This document shows, piece by piece, positions 22,301 through 55,219 of a stretch of DNA of 64,000 nucleotides (positions are counted from its first letter, which is position 1; each line of letters starts with the position of its first letter). The DNA lies in the NCBI GenBank assembly GCA_964019165.1, contig OZ025269.1:17735187-17799186 (forward strand). The letters are read 5' to 3'. The DNA is from Mastigias papua. Its lineage: Eukaryota > Cnidaria > Scyphozoa > Rhizostomeae > Mastigiidae. The notes beneath the pieces were generated by a model, which saw only the letters and a program-made list of their open reading frames with translations, had not been told where the DNA came from and made no database searches. Made by a program: the position numbers and the translations under genes.

Positions 22301-24407
22301 CTACAATAGTGCTATTTTCTGATAGCCTTCATTGGAATGTTTCATAGTTTTTCTGACTTGTTGTTGATGATAGTAATCTATTCCAAGTCAATGCTGCTGT
22401 GCGCTTGAAAGAATTTCTGCCAAATTACACTATTATAACATGGTAAGCATGTTGAAGATCCAACTTCTAATCATCCAACATCAGTAGGCCCATATTGGTT
22501 AGAGCCCTGTTCAAATCATTTACTGTTCAAATGAAACATCTATATTAGTGCACAAGGTTAAAGGTATACCAGACATACATTTCTTTGAGACTATAACCAG
22601 GAAACATTGATACATTTGAGAGAAAGATTGACTATACAAAATAGCAATAACTATATACATATTTATTCATAAAATAGAATGCAAAAATAACTACCATAGA
22701 CTGCTCTTTGGCCTGCAACAGAAATATTGATAGCATAGTGACAAATTTGCATAATATCTTTTCAACACTGAAATACTGACAAAATATTAGCTTTTGGTGG
22801 TTGCACCAGTAGCATAGTGAAAATGATAGGCCTAGTCATGATGCTTGAACAAAATTGTAACCAGAACTTCGTACTTTATCTCCCACAGATGTAACAAAGA
22901 ATGGTGAACTACTGTACTCTTGATATTTTAATACAATGCCAAGCACTAGTATTCAAATCAACAAGTGACTTATAAACTACCTAGTAAATATATTTTGATA
23001 AAATGACTTTCCATACAGGGCTTCCACCTGTTAGGAAATTTCCTCACAGTAAAGAAATTTGGCCATTTGGAAGGAAAGAAGGAAATGAATATTGTAAGGA
23101 AATAAAGAGGAAATTTTGGAATGATTGACAAATTTAAAAGACATTCAAGAAATAAGTTTTATATGTGCTCAACAGTTCACATTCTGTCTGTCTGTGTTTG
23201 ATAGATGATGTATGACAGGTGGTCTTAAAGGAAAAATGTGATATTGACACAAGAAGATAATCCTGTTCATCTTGAATTCTACAAATATCTCTCATTATGG
23301 TAGCAAGCAAAGCCTAAATCACCAAACACTACTTTGCCTCTATTTTCATAGAGAAATAGTGTTATAGAGAAAATCTTACCACTTGTTGGCTCTCCATAAC
23401 AATAACTTGCTACTACCACATCAATATCATCAAGGTATTTCAGACCACAGTCTTTCAAAGCATTACTGCCTGCCTCTCTTGCCATGTCTGACAAAGAAAT
23501 GAAAAATTCAGTCATAGGACAAGCAATGTAATTTCATTCCTTCCATTCTCAAAACTATCTCCCACATGAAATATACATTGTGTGTCATCTCCTGTTTTCT
23601 TTTCATTATGCTAACTCAAAAGAGAAAGGGCTCAGTGATTTCAAGGCAATTAATTCTCCTGAGAAAAAATAAAATAAAACTATTTGATATTACTGAATTT
23701 CCACATTCTGTCCTCTTTTGCTTATTTTCAATCAATCAGACAATTTCCTCCCAACTGTCCATCTATATCAACTATAACAATTCACAAACCAAATCAAACT
23801 GCATTATTTGTAGTGTGAGGGGAACATCTTCCCCACACCACTTTGACTCTTTGACAAATTCAAAGAATGCAGTCTCTGGCAACCAAAACATAACATGATA
23901 ATAAAGCAGCCACTGAAGTGATATGCCAACCAACAGAACTTCCCTATTGCCAGAATATAAAAACTGAAGTTTTCCATTTACATTGAGGCATCAACATCAT
24001 TAGTATTCAGAATTTTTAACATTAAATGTCAGCTGGTAGTCTTCTTTCAACTCCAAAACATAGGCCACTTGAAGGTATTTAAATGGGATAGTTGCTAGAA
24101 ATTATTGCTTGGAGACTTAGCAACAAAGAACTCTTCCATGACGGTCAGTTGAAATTTTAGGCAGATATATGTACATAATACGACCACTTTCAGTAGCAAA
24201 AGATTACCTGGGTAGTCCCATTTTCTTTGATGTGGTTTCGAGAACCTGAAAAATATTCCTGTATCTCATTAACTAGCTCTGGGTTTAAGATGTCAATCAG
24301 TCAAGAAGGTGTAAACATTCAAAATTAGCAAATAAATTGACAAACTGCTCAAACCTTGTCATTCCCACGCCAACAACAAAGCATCTCGGAACCGAATGTT
24401 GCTCCAT
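16339..24407 (-). CDS. SCPx/DAF-22-type peroxisomal 3-ketoacyl-CoA thiolase without SCP2 domain
   Basis: Twelve exons join in phase: 24355-24407, 24208-24245, 23380-23487, 22695-22712, 21846-21968, 21110-21258, 20363-20623, 19892-20080, 19348-19435, 18619-18684, 16999-17051 and 16339-16494, giving 433 residues. Landmarks are [10 protein letters not shown] near the start, [14 protein letters not shown], the nucleophile in [11 protein letters not shown] (Cys88), [26 protein letters not shown] (His306, Cys308), [17 protein letters not shown] (His366) and [12 protein letters not shown]. This order is that of the thiolase half of sterol carrier protein X and of nematode DAF-22, which cleave branched 3-oxoacyl-CoA in peroxisomes. 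The protein stops 18 residues after VVTLYRKY, so no SCP2 lipid-binding domain is encoded in frame. The last residues are TAKL, ending in a type 1 peroxisomal signal. Exon 4 is only 18 nt. The start at MEQHSVPR is the nearest Met; another lies 25 codons upstream. Introns hold a fold-back repeat (see 18201) and otherwise nothing recognised. Confidence 0.93.
18201..18491. repeat. Fold-back (MITE-like) inverted repeat in a thiolase intron
   Basis: A left arm at about 18201-18324 and a right arm at about 18362-18491 are reverse complements along most of their length. The inner 35 bases (CCTAAAAA to GGCAACCTCCTC) match with only about three differences and face each other across a 37-base centre. 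Outer parts (TTCGGTAG..TTCATRCCTATG) pair with small indels. No open frame. Probably a non-autonomous DNA element; target duplication not resolved. Confidence 0.8.
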
Positions 24408-25245
24408 TATTGGACTTCTAATTTGATACAACACGGGCCTTTGATTACTCTTGTGATGAAAGACAAGGTGAACTGACAATAAGACCTGGTCTCAAATACT
24501 CTGCATTTCAATTTTATTAGAAATATGTATGTGAACAAACAACTGTTCGTAGATATATTTACAAATACAAATTATATTTAGCAAAAATTGTGTTGACTAA
24601 GTATTTCACGAAGTAGCTGCAACGGCAACAACAAATACAGCAACAGCAACAGGCCCAGATCATTTTCATTTGCCAATTTCCTTCTAACAAGACGAATCAT
24701 CAGTGTATGAATCTAGTGAACTAACCATATCAGTCATATACAGCTCGAGCGCAACCATTTAGGGACGAGAGAAAGAGTCTCACATGTATGTGCCATCATC
24801 CAAAGAGAGTAGAAGTAATAATTAGTCTAATCATTGGAGGCGGATGGTGCCGTTGGCAGATCCTACCCCTTACATTCCTTCACACCAATTCAGATTCACT
24901 TAGATCCAATTATAGTGCTTACCACTCCAGAAATCTATGAGAACTTACGTTCAGCTCATTCGATTATGTCCGTTTACGGTGGTTCTGCAAAAATGTATTT
25001 ATTTAATTTATTATTTATTGGTAACCATTCCCACTAACCAAGCTTGTGCGAAATTACCTATTCTGCATCATAGGTTCTGCACAGTAACTATAGAGACATA
25101 CATAGATAGATAAATAGACCGCATCAACATCATAGGAAAATCTTTCCGAATCAGAACAAATCAGATGTACGCATTTCACGTCATTAGATATGGTGACTTC
25201 GTTAATATCAATGCGTTCATTTTGCTAGGTGCATTCGTTACTGAT
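24408..25245. other. Upstream flank of the thiolase gene, nothing recognised
   Basis: Should include the thiolase promoter and 5' UTR. It contains a short CAA/CAG-rich stretch near 24620-24650 and no convincing coding signal. The plus-strand frame at 24834-25037 has no recognised motif. Confidence 0.35.
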
Positions 25246-25249
25246 TCTT

Positions 25250-25995
25250 TGGCTGGTTGACCTCGTTGCAGGCACCGCGGTTTAGAGAGTTTTAATAAAA
25301 TTTAAAACAGTTTCTTTTTCAACAGGTATTTCCTATATCATTGAGATGTAGCTTCTTCCAGCTAAGGCAAGAAGTGTCTAGATTTGAATTATCGCTAACT
25401 GGAATCTTCATAGTGTTGGCAGACTCTTTAACCTTACGATTTAATGCTGGAATACTCATCTTTTTAATCTTTAGCCTGCTCATCTTTTCCCATCACTGCT
25501 GTAGAAGGCACAATTGAAGTGCCAGGTGATTCACTTTTGGTATGCTCTAAGATTTCTCTGAAGTTATTTAATGTATCAATTTTCTCTCGACTCGTAAAGT
25601 CATTTGTACCTACATGTATTACTAAACAATCCGGCTTTGTCTGATCATAGGTCTTACATAATCTACAATATCTCTCGTTGCACCTGGGTGGCGTTTCACT
25701 TGCACATTATGAACTTTTTGCAAAACTTCGTTCAATATTTAACTTAGCAGAGTCACCACCGATCGTAATTCTCTTTCGACACTTCGTTGCTGCTTGTTTG
25801 ATCCCTTTCATTTGCTTCTGATCTTCAAATTATTTACTTTGAACTTCCTTGCCTATCGGTGTTACTTTTACATGTCTTTGTTTTTTATTCTGTTCTCTTG
25901 GTTGTTCAGATTGAATAGCTGTCTTTGCATCTGTTGCTTTCATTACATCAGCCCTTTTGTTTCAATGATTGGAAAAATTATAAGGGACATTTAGG
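25250..25995 (-). pseudogene. LINE ORF1-type relic with SGNH-esterase segment
   Basis: On the minus strand a frame reads KPDCLVIHVGTNDFTSREKI then EILEHTKSESPGTSIV, with GATRDIVDYVRPMI just before it in a different frame and LHLNDIG at its end. These are the block motifs (GTND and the C-terminal xLHLNxxG) of the SGNH-hydrolase domain that many CR1-like LINEs carry upstream of their reverse transcriptase. A frameshift and a stop after QAKD show it is dead. The part at 25790-25995 is lysine-rich in this sense and may be the ORF1 linker. The catalytic residues are incomplete. Confidence 0.65.
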
Positions 25996-26139
25996 CCAAT
26001 AAGTGTGCTACTAGCTGTCTGAAAAATCTATGATAAAATCCTAAAAGATCAAATATCTTCATATTTTAAAGATACTGTCAAACGTTTTGTATGACTTCAG
26101 GGTGGGGCTTAGCACTCAACACGCCTTAGTGAGGTTAAT

Positions 26140-27290
26140 AGAAACTGGAGGGAATGTCTGGAAACATCTGGCATAGTGGGAACAATTCTAATGGATCCAT
26201 TCAAAGCTGATGACTGTCTTCCTCATGACCTCCTTATTGCAAAACGTGAGGCGGAAGGATTCCATTTAAACGACTTTTGCGTAATGTATAGTTATCTAGA
26301 TTGCTGTCGTCAAAAGGTAAAGATTGACTCTCTTAGAAGTACTGCAAAAAAAGAATTAAAATTTGGATACCACAGGGATCAGTATTACGTCATTTGCTCT
26401 TTAACGTTTTTATCAGTCATCTGTTTCTCATAAGATTAGACTCTAAGATCTGTAATTTTGCAGAAGATAGCACACTTTGGGCAAGACCTAAATGTAGAAA
26501 TACCAATCTAGAAGGTGATCTCAGCACATTGTTGGAATGATTTACATAGAATGGAATGGCTGCAAATCCGGAAAAAATCCCAACAAATTGTTCCTTGGTC
26601 TAAAGAGACAAAGAGGTCTGCGTCTTAACATCGAAGAAAACAAGGTATCTGCAGCAGATGGCAATAAATTACAGTTCAATAAACATCTCAAAACTTTATG
26701 CTCAAAAGTAAACAAGGAAATCGGTGCTTTTTCTAGATTAGATGCATTTATTTCTAGAGAGCAGGCATTGGTGATTTATAACATGACTATTCTATCGAAC
26801 TTCAAGCACTGCCCTTTGATCTGACTTTCTACAATAAAGGTGCCAACAAAGAGATCGATCGCAAACATAAGCCTGCTCTTCGGATCCTATAAAAGGAATA
26901 TGAGTGCTCCTTTGAAACATTACTCACTTGAAATGGTAGTTTCTGTATATATGTCAGAAACCTGCAGAAATTACTAATAAAAATTTACGATTCAACGAAT
27001 CATCTCAACTATCGCTAGTAGAAGAATTTCATGAAAAGAAGCAAGTAAATTATAATCTAAGGATAAAACACTTTGCAAACTTCCGAAAACAAAAATGGAG
27101 AGCTTTTGGCGACATTTATTGTCTTTTAGGGGGGTTCTTCAGGAGCACCCTGGGTGACAAAGTCTAGGATGAGCCAACACTGTTACCTTTCAAAAAAGAA
27201 GATCAAACAGTGGGCTGGAAAAGAATGCACCTGCAGACTATGCCGCTAATTGAATTTCTTTTTATGTATATTATAGATTTCTTTCTATAA
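26140..27290 (+). pseudogene. LINE reverse transcriptase relic
   Basis: Recognisable blocks are TILMDPFKADDCLPHDLLIA, VKIDSLRSTAKK, WIPQGSVLRHLLFNVFISHL, then DSKICNFAEDSTLWA (the catalytic ADDS box changed to AEDS), LQFNKHLKTLCSKVNKEIGA and YNMTILSNFKHCPLI. The blocks are in several frames and broken by stops. It lies back to back with the esterase relic at 25250-25995, on the opposite strand, so the two are either separate insertions or one inverted element. Confidence 0.8.
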
Positions 27291-27579
27291 GTATTTGGTT
27301 TAAATTAATATCTTTTGGTACCGTTGTAATTACCAACTGTAAATTTTCTAACTCAAATTCACGAAACAGTTTACAGCAGCACGATTTTAACACGATTCAC
27401 ATGAATGCCTCTGTTGTCCATTATTATTACAGTATAGCAGAGGTATCAACTATTGAACTAAAATAAAAATTAGATAAAATAATTACGTTAACAAAAACAA
27501 TGGAAAAATAATTACAAGTTTCAATGATATCCAAGGTAAAAAGAAATGCCTAAAATAATATAAAAAGCCTAGATATGTA

Positions 27580-29005
27580 TGGGGTGCCACCACCGCCAAA
27601 ATTCAGCTCTTTTTCTCTTAAAAGTGTGTCGCTCTTTTCTTAAAACTGGCACTGAATTTATAAAATGGTGCTGTGGTTTAGTAATATTGTGACTTTATTT
27701 TCTAAAATGGTGCTCTATTTCGTAAAATGGAGTCATAAATTTGTATATGGCGAGCATCTTTATTCTTAAGATGGTAGCTTGATTTTTTAAAATGGTGCTC
27801 CGGTTTTAAATTCGAGTCTCGAATTATCAAAATGGCGAGTGGCCACTTCTTTAAAATTGTGCCTTTCGCTTCTTTAAAATGGAGTGTCATTTTTGAAATA
27901 GAGCTAATCATTATTCAGAGGTCTGGATTCAAAAGTCACTTCAAACGTTGTCAGTGAAACTCAACCACAAAGATGGCGAAGAAGGAGGGGGTTCAATCCC
28001 GGACTTAACAAATGCTGCTCTGAGACTTTCCACCACGACAAACAGAGAAAGCAACGATTGCAGGTGAAGACGGAGAAGGCTACGTGCGCGGAGAACTAGG
28101 CACGTTGTTCCGTCACCATTTTGGGCCCAGGTCCGCCGCCACACTGACATCGTCCCAGATACACCTAAATTGATCCCAATTACGAGGTTCTTAAAAAAGG
28201 ACGAGGGCCCCCTAAAAATGTAAGGAGTATGTTAGGACATTCGTAAAACGAAGATCTATCATCGATATTAATTGCTGTTCTGTTATATTATAAGAAGGCC
28301 TTCCACTTGAGTTATATTGAAGTTGAGGCACTCGTGTAGATTTTGAAAAATGGCCTTCATTGACTGCTTTTGCCTAAAATAATTCAGCAAAGACTTCTTC
28401 TGGCACTTTTGACATGGTGTCAAGCAAGCCAACTGCCTCAATTGTAGCTTCAATACCAGCTAGAATTTCATTGTTACCGTTTACCTGTACTTCAAGGCAG
28501 AGCTGTCACCTAAGGTATTCTATCTTAGAGAGCATAACTCCTTTTAAAGAATCGATTGTAACTTGGGTAGCTGGGTTTGTGTTTTCTTAATCGGCCATCT
28601 TTTAATCTCTTCTCCCTCTTGTTGTTCTTCTGAATCTGAGACCACATGACATTCGAATCCAGACCTCTGAGTAGTGATTAGCTCCATTTTAAAAATGACA
28701 ATCGATTTTAAAGAAGGGAAAGGCACCATTTTAAAGAAGTGGTCACTCGCCATTTTGATAATTCGAGACTCGAATTTAAAACCGGAACACCATTTTAAAA
28801 AATCAAGCTACCATCTTAAGAATAAAGATGCTGACCATTTACAAAATTTATGACTCCATTTTACGAAATGGAGGAACATTTTAGAAAATAAGGTCAAAAT
28901 TTCAAAAACGACAGCACCATTTTATTAATTCATTCTACAATGTTAAGAAAAGAGCAGCACACTTTTAAGAAAACAGAGCTGAATATTGGTGGTGAAGGCA
29001 CCCTA
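27580..29005. mobile_element. DNA transposon derivative with about 365-bp terminal inverted repeats
   Basis: The left end TGGGGTGCCACCACC and the reverse complement of the right end (TAGGGTGCCTTCACCACC) start inverted repeats that run to about 27945 and back from about 28640. Both arms contain many AAAATGG(T/A)G words spaced 25-40 bp. TA stands on each side (27578-27579 and 29006-29007). The core, read on the minus strand, has EAVGLLDTMSKVPEEVFAEL then SGRPSYNITEQQLISMIDLR with stops. This resembles the N-terminal part of integrase-like DDE proteins of cnidarian and fish repeats that carry GRPxxxIxxxQLxxLxxLxF. It is a dead, deletion derivative. A single arm of the same family is at 56901. 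Confidence 0.8.
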
Positions 29006-29249
29006 TAGATATGAAATTAAACTGCAGCATAGTTTGCATGGACAGTTTTCCTATTTCCAATTTTTCATGCTTGCTTTAAACTTATGTAGAGAATCTGAGT
29101 TACGCATAATTCTGGCATCAAGGTTTCCTTTCTCGATGTCTTGCTTTTTCCTATTCTCGTCTCTTCCAATTCATTCTCATTTATTCTTTACTCCTGCTCT
29201 TAAAGCCTTAAAGAATTATCAGATAGTAAAAAGTATGTGGGTACTACAG

Positions 29250-29560
29250 AACTTCACCATAGCACGAAAGAGCGGGAACATTCTTTTCTAGCATACTGAA
29301 AGCTTTGTTCGTCCGACGCTCGTCAGAGTATGAAACGTCGGGTAACGATCGAAAAGTGAACCGAAATGTACAGCCAGATGTGATACGCGTGATATGACGA
29401 ATAATGTGTCTATTTGGCACTATGATTGGCCAATTAGCACCTATATACCATTGTTTACTTGAAGAGTCCAAGTGAGAAAATAAACTCTTTTTGTTTACAT
29501 AAGATTGGCTTTTGAGTCTTAATGTAGACCGATTCCAGAGTACTTAAATGAAAAGTCGAT
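29250..29560 (-). mobile_element. Penelope-like element 3' tail
   Basis: On the minus strand the end of a Penelope GIY-YIG-type protein is readable (FHLSTLESVYIKTQKPILC and then KQKEFIFSLGLFK), followed by about 230 bp of terminal sequence with a hammerhead-like core. The whole 310 bp aligns with 42200-42510 on the plus strand, including the words AGGTGCTAATTGGCCAATCA and TTTCGGTTCAC. Everything upstream of the C-terminal part is missing. Confidence 0.8.
29292..29332 (-). ncRNA. Decayed hammerhead ribozyme of the Penelope tail
   Basis: Same layout as the copy at 42446: stem I strands CATACT and AGTATG, CTGACGA core, and cleavage-site TTTC. Here the GAAA box reads GAAC and the second stem II pair is C-A, so position 15.1 and stem II are damaged; self-cleavage is unlikely. 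Confidence 0.7.
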
Positions 29561-29676
29561 CTTACACGAAGTAGATTACACTTACCCGAAAGTACTGCAA
29601 ATTCAATGGGCCCGGAAACAAGGGGCTGGAGGGAAATTTTTCGATGCAGCCAACCTGATCTTAACTGGTTGTCCAA

Positions 29677-31929
29677 CTCGCAATATAACTTTTGCTATTG
29701 TTTTTGAAGAATTCATCAAATCTTTGCTTTGTAAAAGAAAAGCCTTGTAAAAATTATTCCACACTAAATTGTGCCTCTTCATCATATGACTTTACAAAAA
29801 AGCTGCCAATTGTCTGCATTCTGTTGGACAAACTGTATCATAATACTATTGGGGTCTGTGAAACTGTCTACATAGTAAACTAGTGAAATTAGTTAAGTTT
29901 CATCACCATAATTTCCGTAATCGTATATATTTGGCAGTTCAAGTACCATATAATCCTTCTATATTTCTGTTTCATGTGCAAAAATATGCAATATTATTCT
30001 TGTTCAGTTAGTTGCTAACTTGTCTTTAAATTTAGTAGGCTTAATCCAGCTTTAGGGTATTCTATTAAGTCGTTCTGCCTACTGCTAATAACTGTAAATT
30101 TATTATATTACTAATAATAACTCAGTGAGTAGTTCACACGGCTCTCGCTCGAGGAGAATCAAATGAGCACGAGCAGAACAAATAAAGGCAAAGGACACAA
30201 GATATCAATCAATGTATTTAATTCAAAACAAACAACTCTCTACTAAGCGACAGTAACACATACGCATCAAAAATCAATGACTCTGTAAAGAAAGACTCTC
30301 TTTGCATAAAAAAATACTCATAATTTTTGACATAAAAATATGATCGGTGATAAATAACACACATGAAAGGCGTGTGAGATTTAACTGGAAATATTTCTAT
30401 GCTTCAAGCTCAAAATTCCCACACAGGAATACGAGGCTAGTGAAGGTAGGTGCAAAAGATGTGTCGAAGAGTTATCTGATGACACAAAGGAAAATTTGGA
30501 GAAACCGTGGATATCATCAAGATCACAGCAAGTGCAAAAAGGCAAATCATTTTATTTATCGTCAAAAACAAAGAATGGTCTCATACTAGCGTCGTATCCG
30601 TCTGTGAGATCATTGTGGCTCCTAAAAACAGTTGGTTAAATTATCCTTAACTCCAGTGCAAGTTCTCTACCGTAATAGGCCGAATAATATTCAAAGCGCT
30701 CTTTAAGAATAAGAAGTAATATTCAAATTATCATGCGCACGGAACATGCCAAGATTCATAATGAAACAGAATTCATTAGATAAGAAACAATATGTTGAGT
30801 GGTAAACTCATACAAGTATACATGAAATCTGGATCTTTGCAAGAACAGAGCTTATAATGGGTCATACAATATGTTTCAATTGAACACTCATCTTCACCAC
30901 CGACTCGCCTGACCTTGCTAACTACACTGCATTACGTATGTCAATTATGGGACGTTCCATGGAGAACATTCAACATCAAAACGAAGCTATAACAAGATTA
31001 ATCCCAGGAGAAATTGGAAGTTCCTGCTACAGACAAGGACTTGTTTTCAAGAAATCCTTAACCGTCTGGTTGGGCTTCGATCTAAACCAACAACCCTATC
31101 AATCCCTCATCTAAACTCATATCAAAATGTAATAAGCTAACTTAAACAAGCGCAATTTATGATTGTTGAGCATTATATCAATAAAATCATTCTAATACTG
31201 AGGAAGCTGAAATGTATCGTCTTTTGGTGATATGTCGTGCATCTCAGGCCTGCATACTCTAATTACAGCACTTAGTGTTATGGTAATCAATCAGGGTACA
31301 TACCAATCTTGACTGGTTTAATCTACTCTTTCACCGAACTGGTAGCAAACAACTAAAACGATATCTGTTCTAGGATCAGCCCACTTGCATAATTGCAACG
31401 TGGATCAATTGCAGTGCAATTAGCATAAATTCAATGCTCAGCTGGCAAATCAATTTCTTTTTTATTTCATTGCTGGCAGATCATGTTCTTTTCATTTCAT
31501 TGCATGCTTTATTATTTCCTCCTATCAAGAAATCACAAAATATCAATTATCAGTCTCTTCCACTTCAAACTTTAAAGCCATATTAAATCATTTCTTTAAT
31601 TCCAAATCTGCCTACATATATTTCCTTTTTATCACATATCGAATTAAGGGGTGCGATTGTTCCCTAATTCTCAGATAAATATTCTCACAGCTCTTTAAAA
31701 TGAACAAAAACACGTAAGTATATGCGTCATGCAAAATACTTTGGCAAAATAACAACAGTTTGAATTTTGTATACATCCAGTTATCTACTCAATTACTTTT
31801 GAGAGTGTACACTCACACCAGAGTGATAAGTCTGAGAATTGTGTAAATTAATCAGTCTTGCGTGCACCATCGAACAGACCAATAAAGATGTGAAAAACTA
31901 AGAAATGATGGGAAAGACCGAAATTATTT
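29677..31929. other. Intergenic stretch, nothing recognised
   Basis: AT-rich, with only short open frames on both strands and no family motif. The last coding exon of COQ6, if one exists beyond 31951, should lie here on the minus strand. I searched for a short terminal exon with an acceptor and did not find a convincing one. Confidence 0.35.
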
Positions 31930-53329
<21,400 letters not shown>

Positions 53330-53804
53330 CTCTCAAGTGCAATTTTACAGTCAAATTTGATTTCACCTGTGATCCTCTGAGCAAGGTAGAACTTTATGCA
53401 ACATATCGTCTACCTAAAAGTTTTCCTTTACGGGAGGGTATGTTTGAGAATGAGGCTACAGATCACACGGATTCCTTTTGAATTGCACGTGACAGTACAT
53501 AACAAAGACACAGAATAGGGTTAGTTGCATAGTAGTGCAATGGTGCTTGGCACGCATGTGTCTCATTTTTCCCGCTAGTAATTACGTTCAAGTAAACAAA
53601 AGTCGCAGATTCTGCAACCTTAATTACATTCTGATTTACAATTACAACACATGATTACAACACAATACCTCAAGGAGAATGAGAATACATTGCAACCTTG
53701 AGGCTTAACAGAAAACGTGTACATAAATAAAGTACAATATCTAACAAATGTATGTACCTACTATTACTGCCAAAAGTCATGGAACACTTTCATTACATCC
53801 ATTA

Positions 53805-53935
53805 TATAGGGTGGGGGCTTATTCGAGGGGAGGGCATATTCGAGGGGGGCTTATTAGCAATTTGAAGCTCTAGTATGGGGGCTTATTCGAAGGAGGGGCT
53901 TATTCGAGGGGGGGGGCTAATTCGAGGACTTACGG
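53805..53935. repeat. G-rich GGGGCTTATTCGAGG repeats
   Basis: About five variants of GGGGGCTTATTCGAGG, ending with GAGGACTTACGGTA. It lies about 480 bp upstream of COQ6 exon 1. Related G-rich, CTTATT-containing words occur near 36955-37020 and 37230, so this is probably the terminus of a dispersed element. Confidence 0.6.
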
Positions 53936-54540
53936 TATCTGCAAAAGTATGTATGACATTACCAACAGACATGCAACAAATGTCGCGAGATAATGTTGTC
54001 TGGTTTAGCGAGGCCTCAATATTCACGAGGCTAGAACAATTACTGCTAGACATAGAAAGCAGCCTCGTGCCAGAATGAACCCCGGTATGACAAGCAGTTA
54101 CTGTCTCTGAACACTTTCTGCATTCGAAGTATATTTTTATTCAAGAAACTGATATCTGATTTGCTGCATATTGACTCTACATATTTATTGAAGACGATAA
54201 CAGCATTTAACATACACCAATCTTATGTCCTTAAAGCATATATCTTCAGATTTCTCTCATTCGACGTCAAGTCATAGTAACTGCGTTCCAGTTTAAGTGG
54301 ACCCTTCCAGTGAAGGTACGGCACAGAGTTATTTCAGTTTTATAACTTTCACATGACTTTCCGCCAATTTCTGCCAGCTTTGACCGCATCTGAAGTAAGT
54401 GTAGCCTCAAAACAAAGCGCAGCACCAAAACGACGATAAAGCTATTTGTATTTTAAGATATTGAACATTCTCATTCGACTCCAATCAAATAGACTAATCA
54501 TTTGACACTAATCTTATGAGATATTAATCATTGCAAATAA

Positions 54541-54986
54541 AGCCTGGATTCTATATGATCGTTGAGGATCGCTGAGGATCGCTGAGGATTGCTAGGTTCA
54601 CTGGCCGCTTCTGGCGCGCATTTGCATGAACCTTTAGTAGTTGTTATACTTGCGCCAATGAATGAGCAGCAATTTGTACTGCAAGCAAGTTTCTTCATCC
54701 TACTTCCTTCAAAGGGGAAAAAGATCCATGTAAACGCTACCCAATAATTCATCTTCGTCTATTCCAGCTATCCTTAGCGATCGGGTCTTTCATGATCGCT
54801 GAGAATCGCTGGATATTTTAAGTGCCATTTCCGTATGATCGTTGACAATCGCTACAAAACTTCAGCGATCCTCAGCGATCCTCAGCGATCCTCAGCGATC
54901 CTCAGCGATCCTCAGCGATCCTCAGCGATCCTCAGCGATCCTCAGCGATCCTTAGCGATCCTCAGCAATCATATGCAAGCCAGGCT
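54541..54986. mobile_element. 446-bp element with subterminal 10-bp repeats
   Basis: Left end AGCCTGGATTCTATATGATC and the reverse complement of the right end (AGCCTGGCTTGCATATGATT) are inverted repeats that continue into copies of GAGGATCGCT on the left and its complement on the right. Three copies stand on the left, eleven on the right and a few degenerate ones inside (about 54775-54855). No coding signal. Target duplication not clear. Confidence 0.75.
54861..54970. repeat. Eleven tandem copies of a 10-bp unit (CTCAGCGATC)
   Basis: Units are identical except the first (TTCAGCGATC), the tenth (CTTAGCGATC) and the last (CTCAGCAATC). The array is the inner part of the right end of the element at 54541-54986. 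Confidence 0.95.
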
Positions 54987-55219
54987 ATAGAGGTTTCAGA
55001 CCAATTCCGGAAGCCATCATTAGTATTCAGTTGTAAGTGAATAAATGGGTTTATATATACATGACAGAGGTAAACAAAATAAATATGAAAGACAAGGATA
55101 GCGGGAGAGAGTGGATAAATTCAAAGAGTTCAATAAACTGAAAAACATTAAAGTACATTTCCAAGTGAATTACCTGTTAGGTTCCTTTGACGTAATTGTT
55201 GATGCTTACAATTATGATT

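Noticed and set aside
54861..54970. Regular short repeats that might be a CRISPR-like array
   Set aside because: Units are 10 bp with no spacers, in a eukaryotic genome, at the end of an inverted-repeat element.
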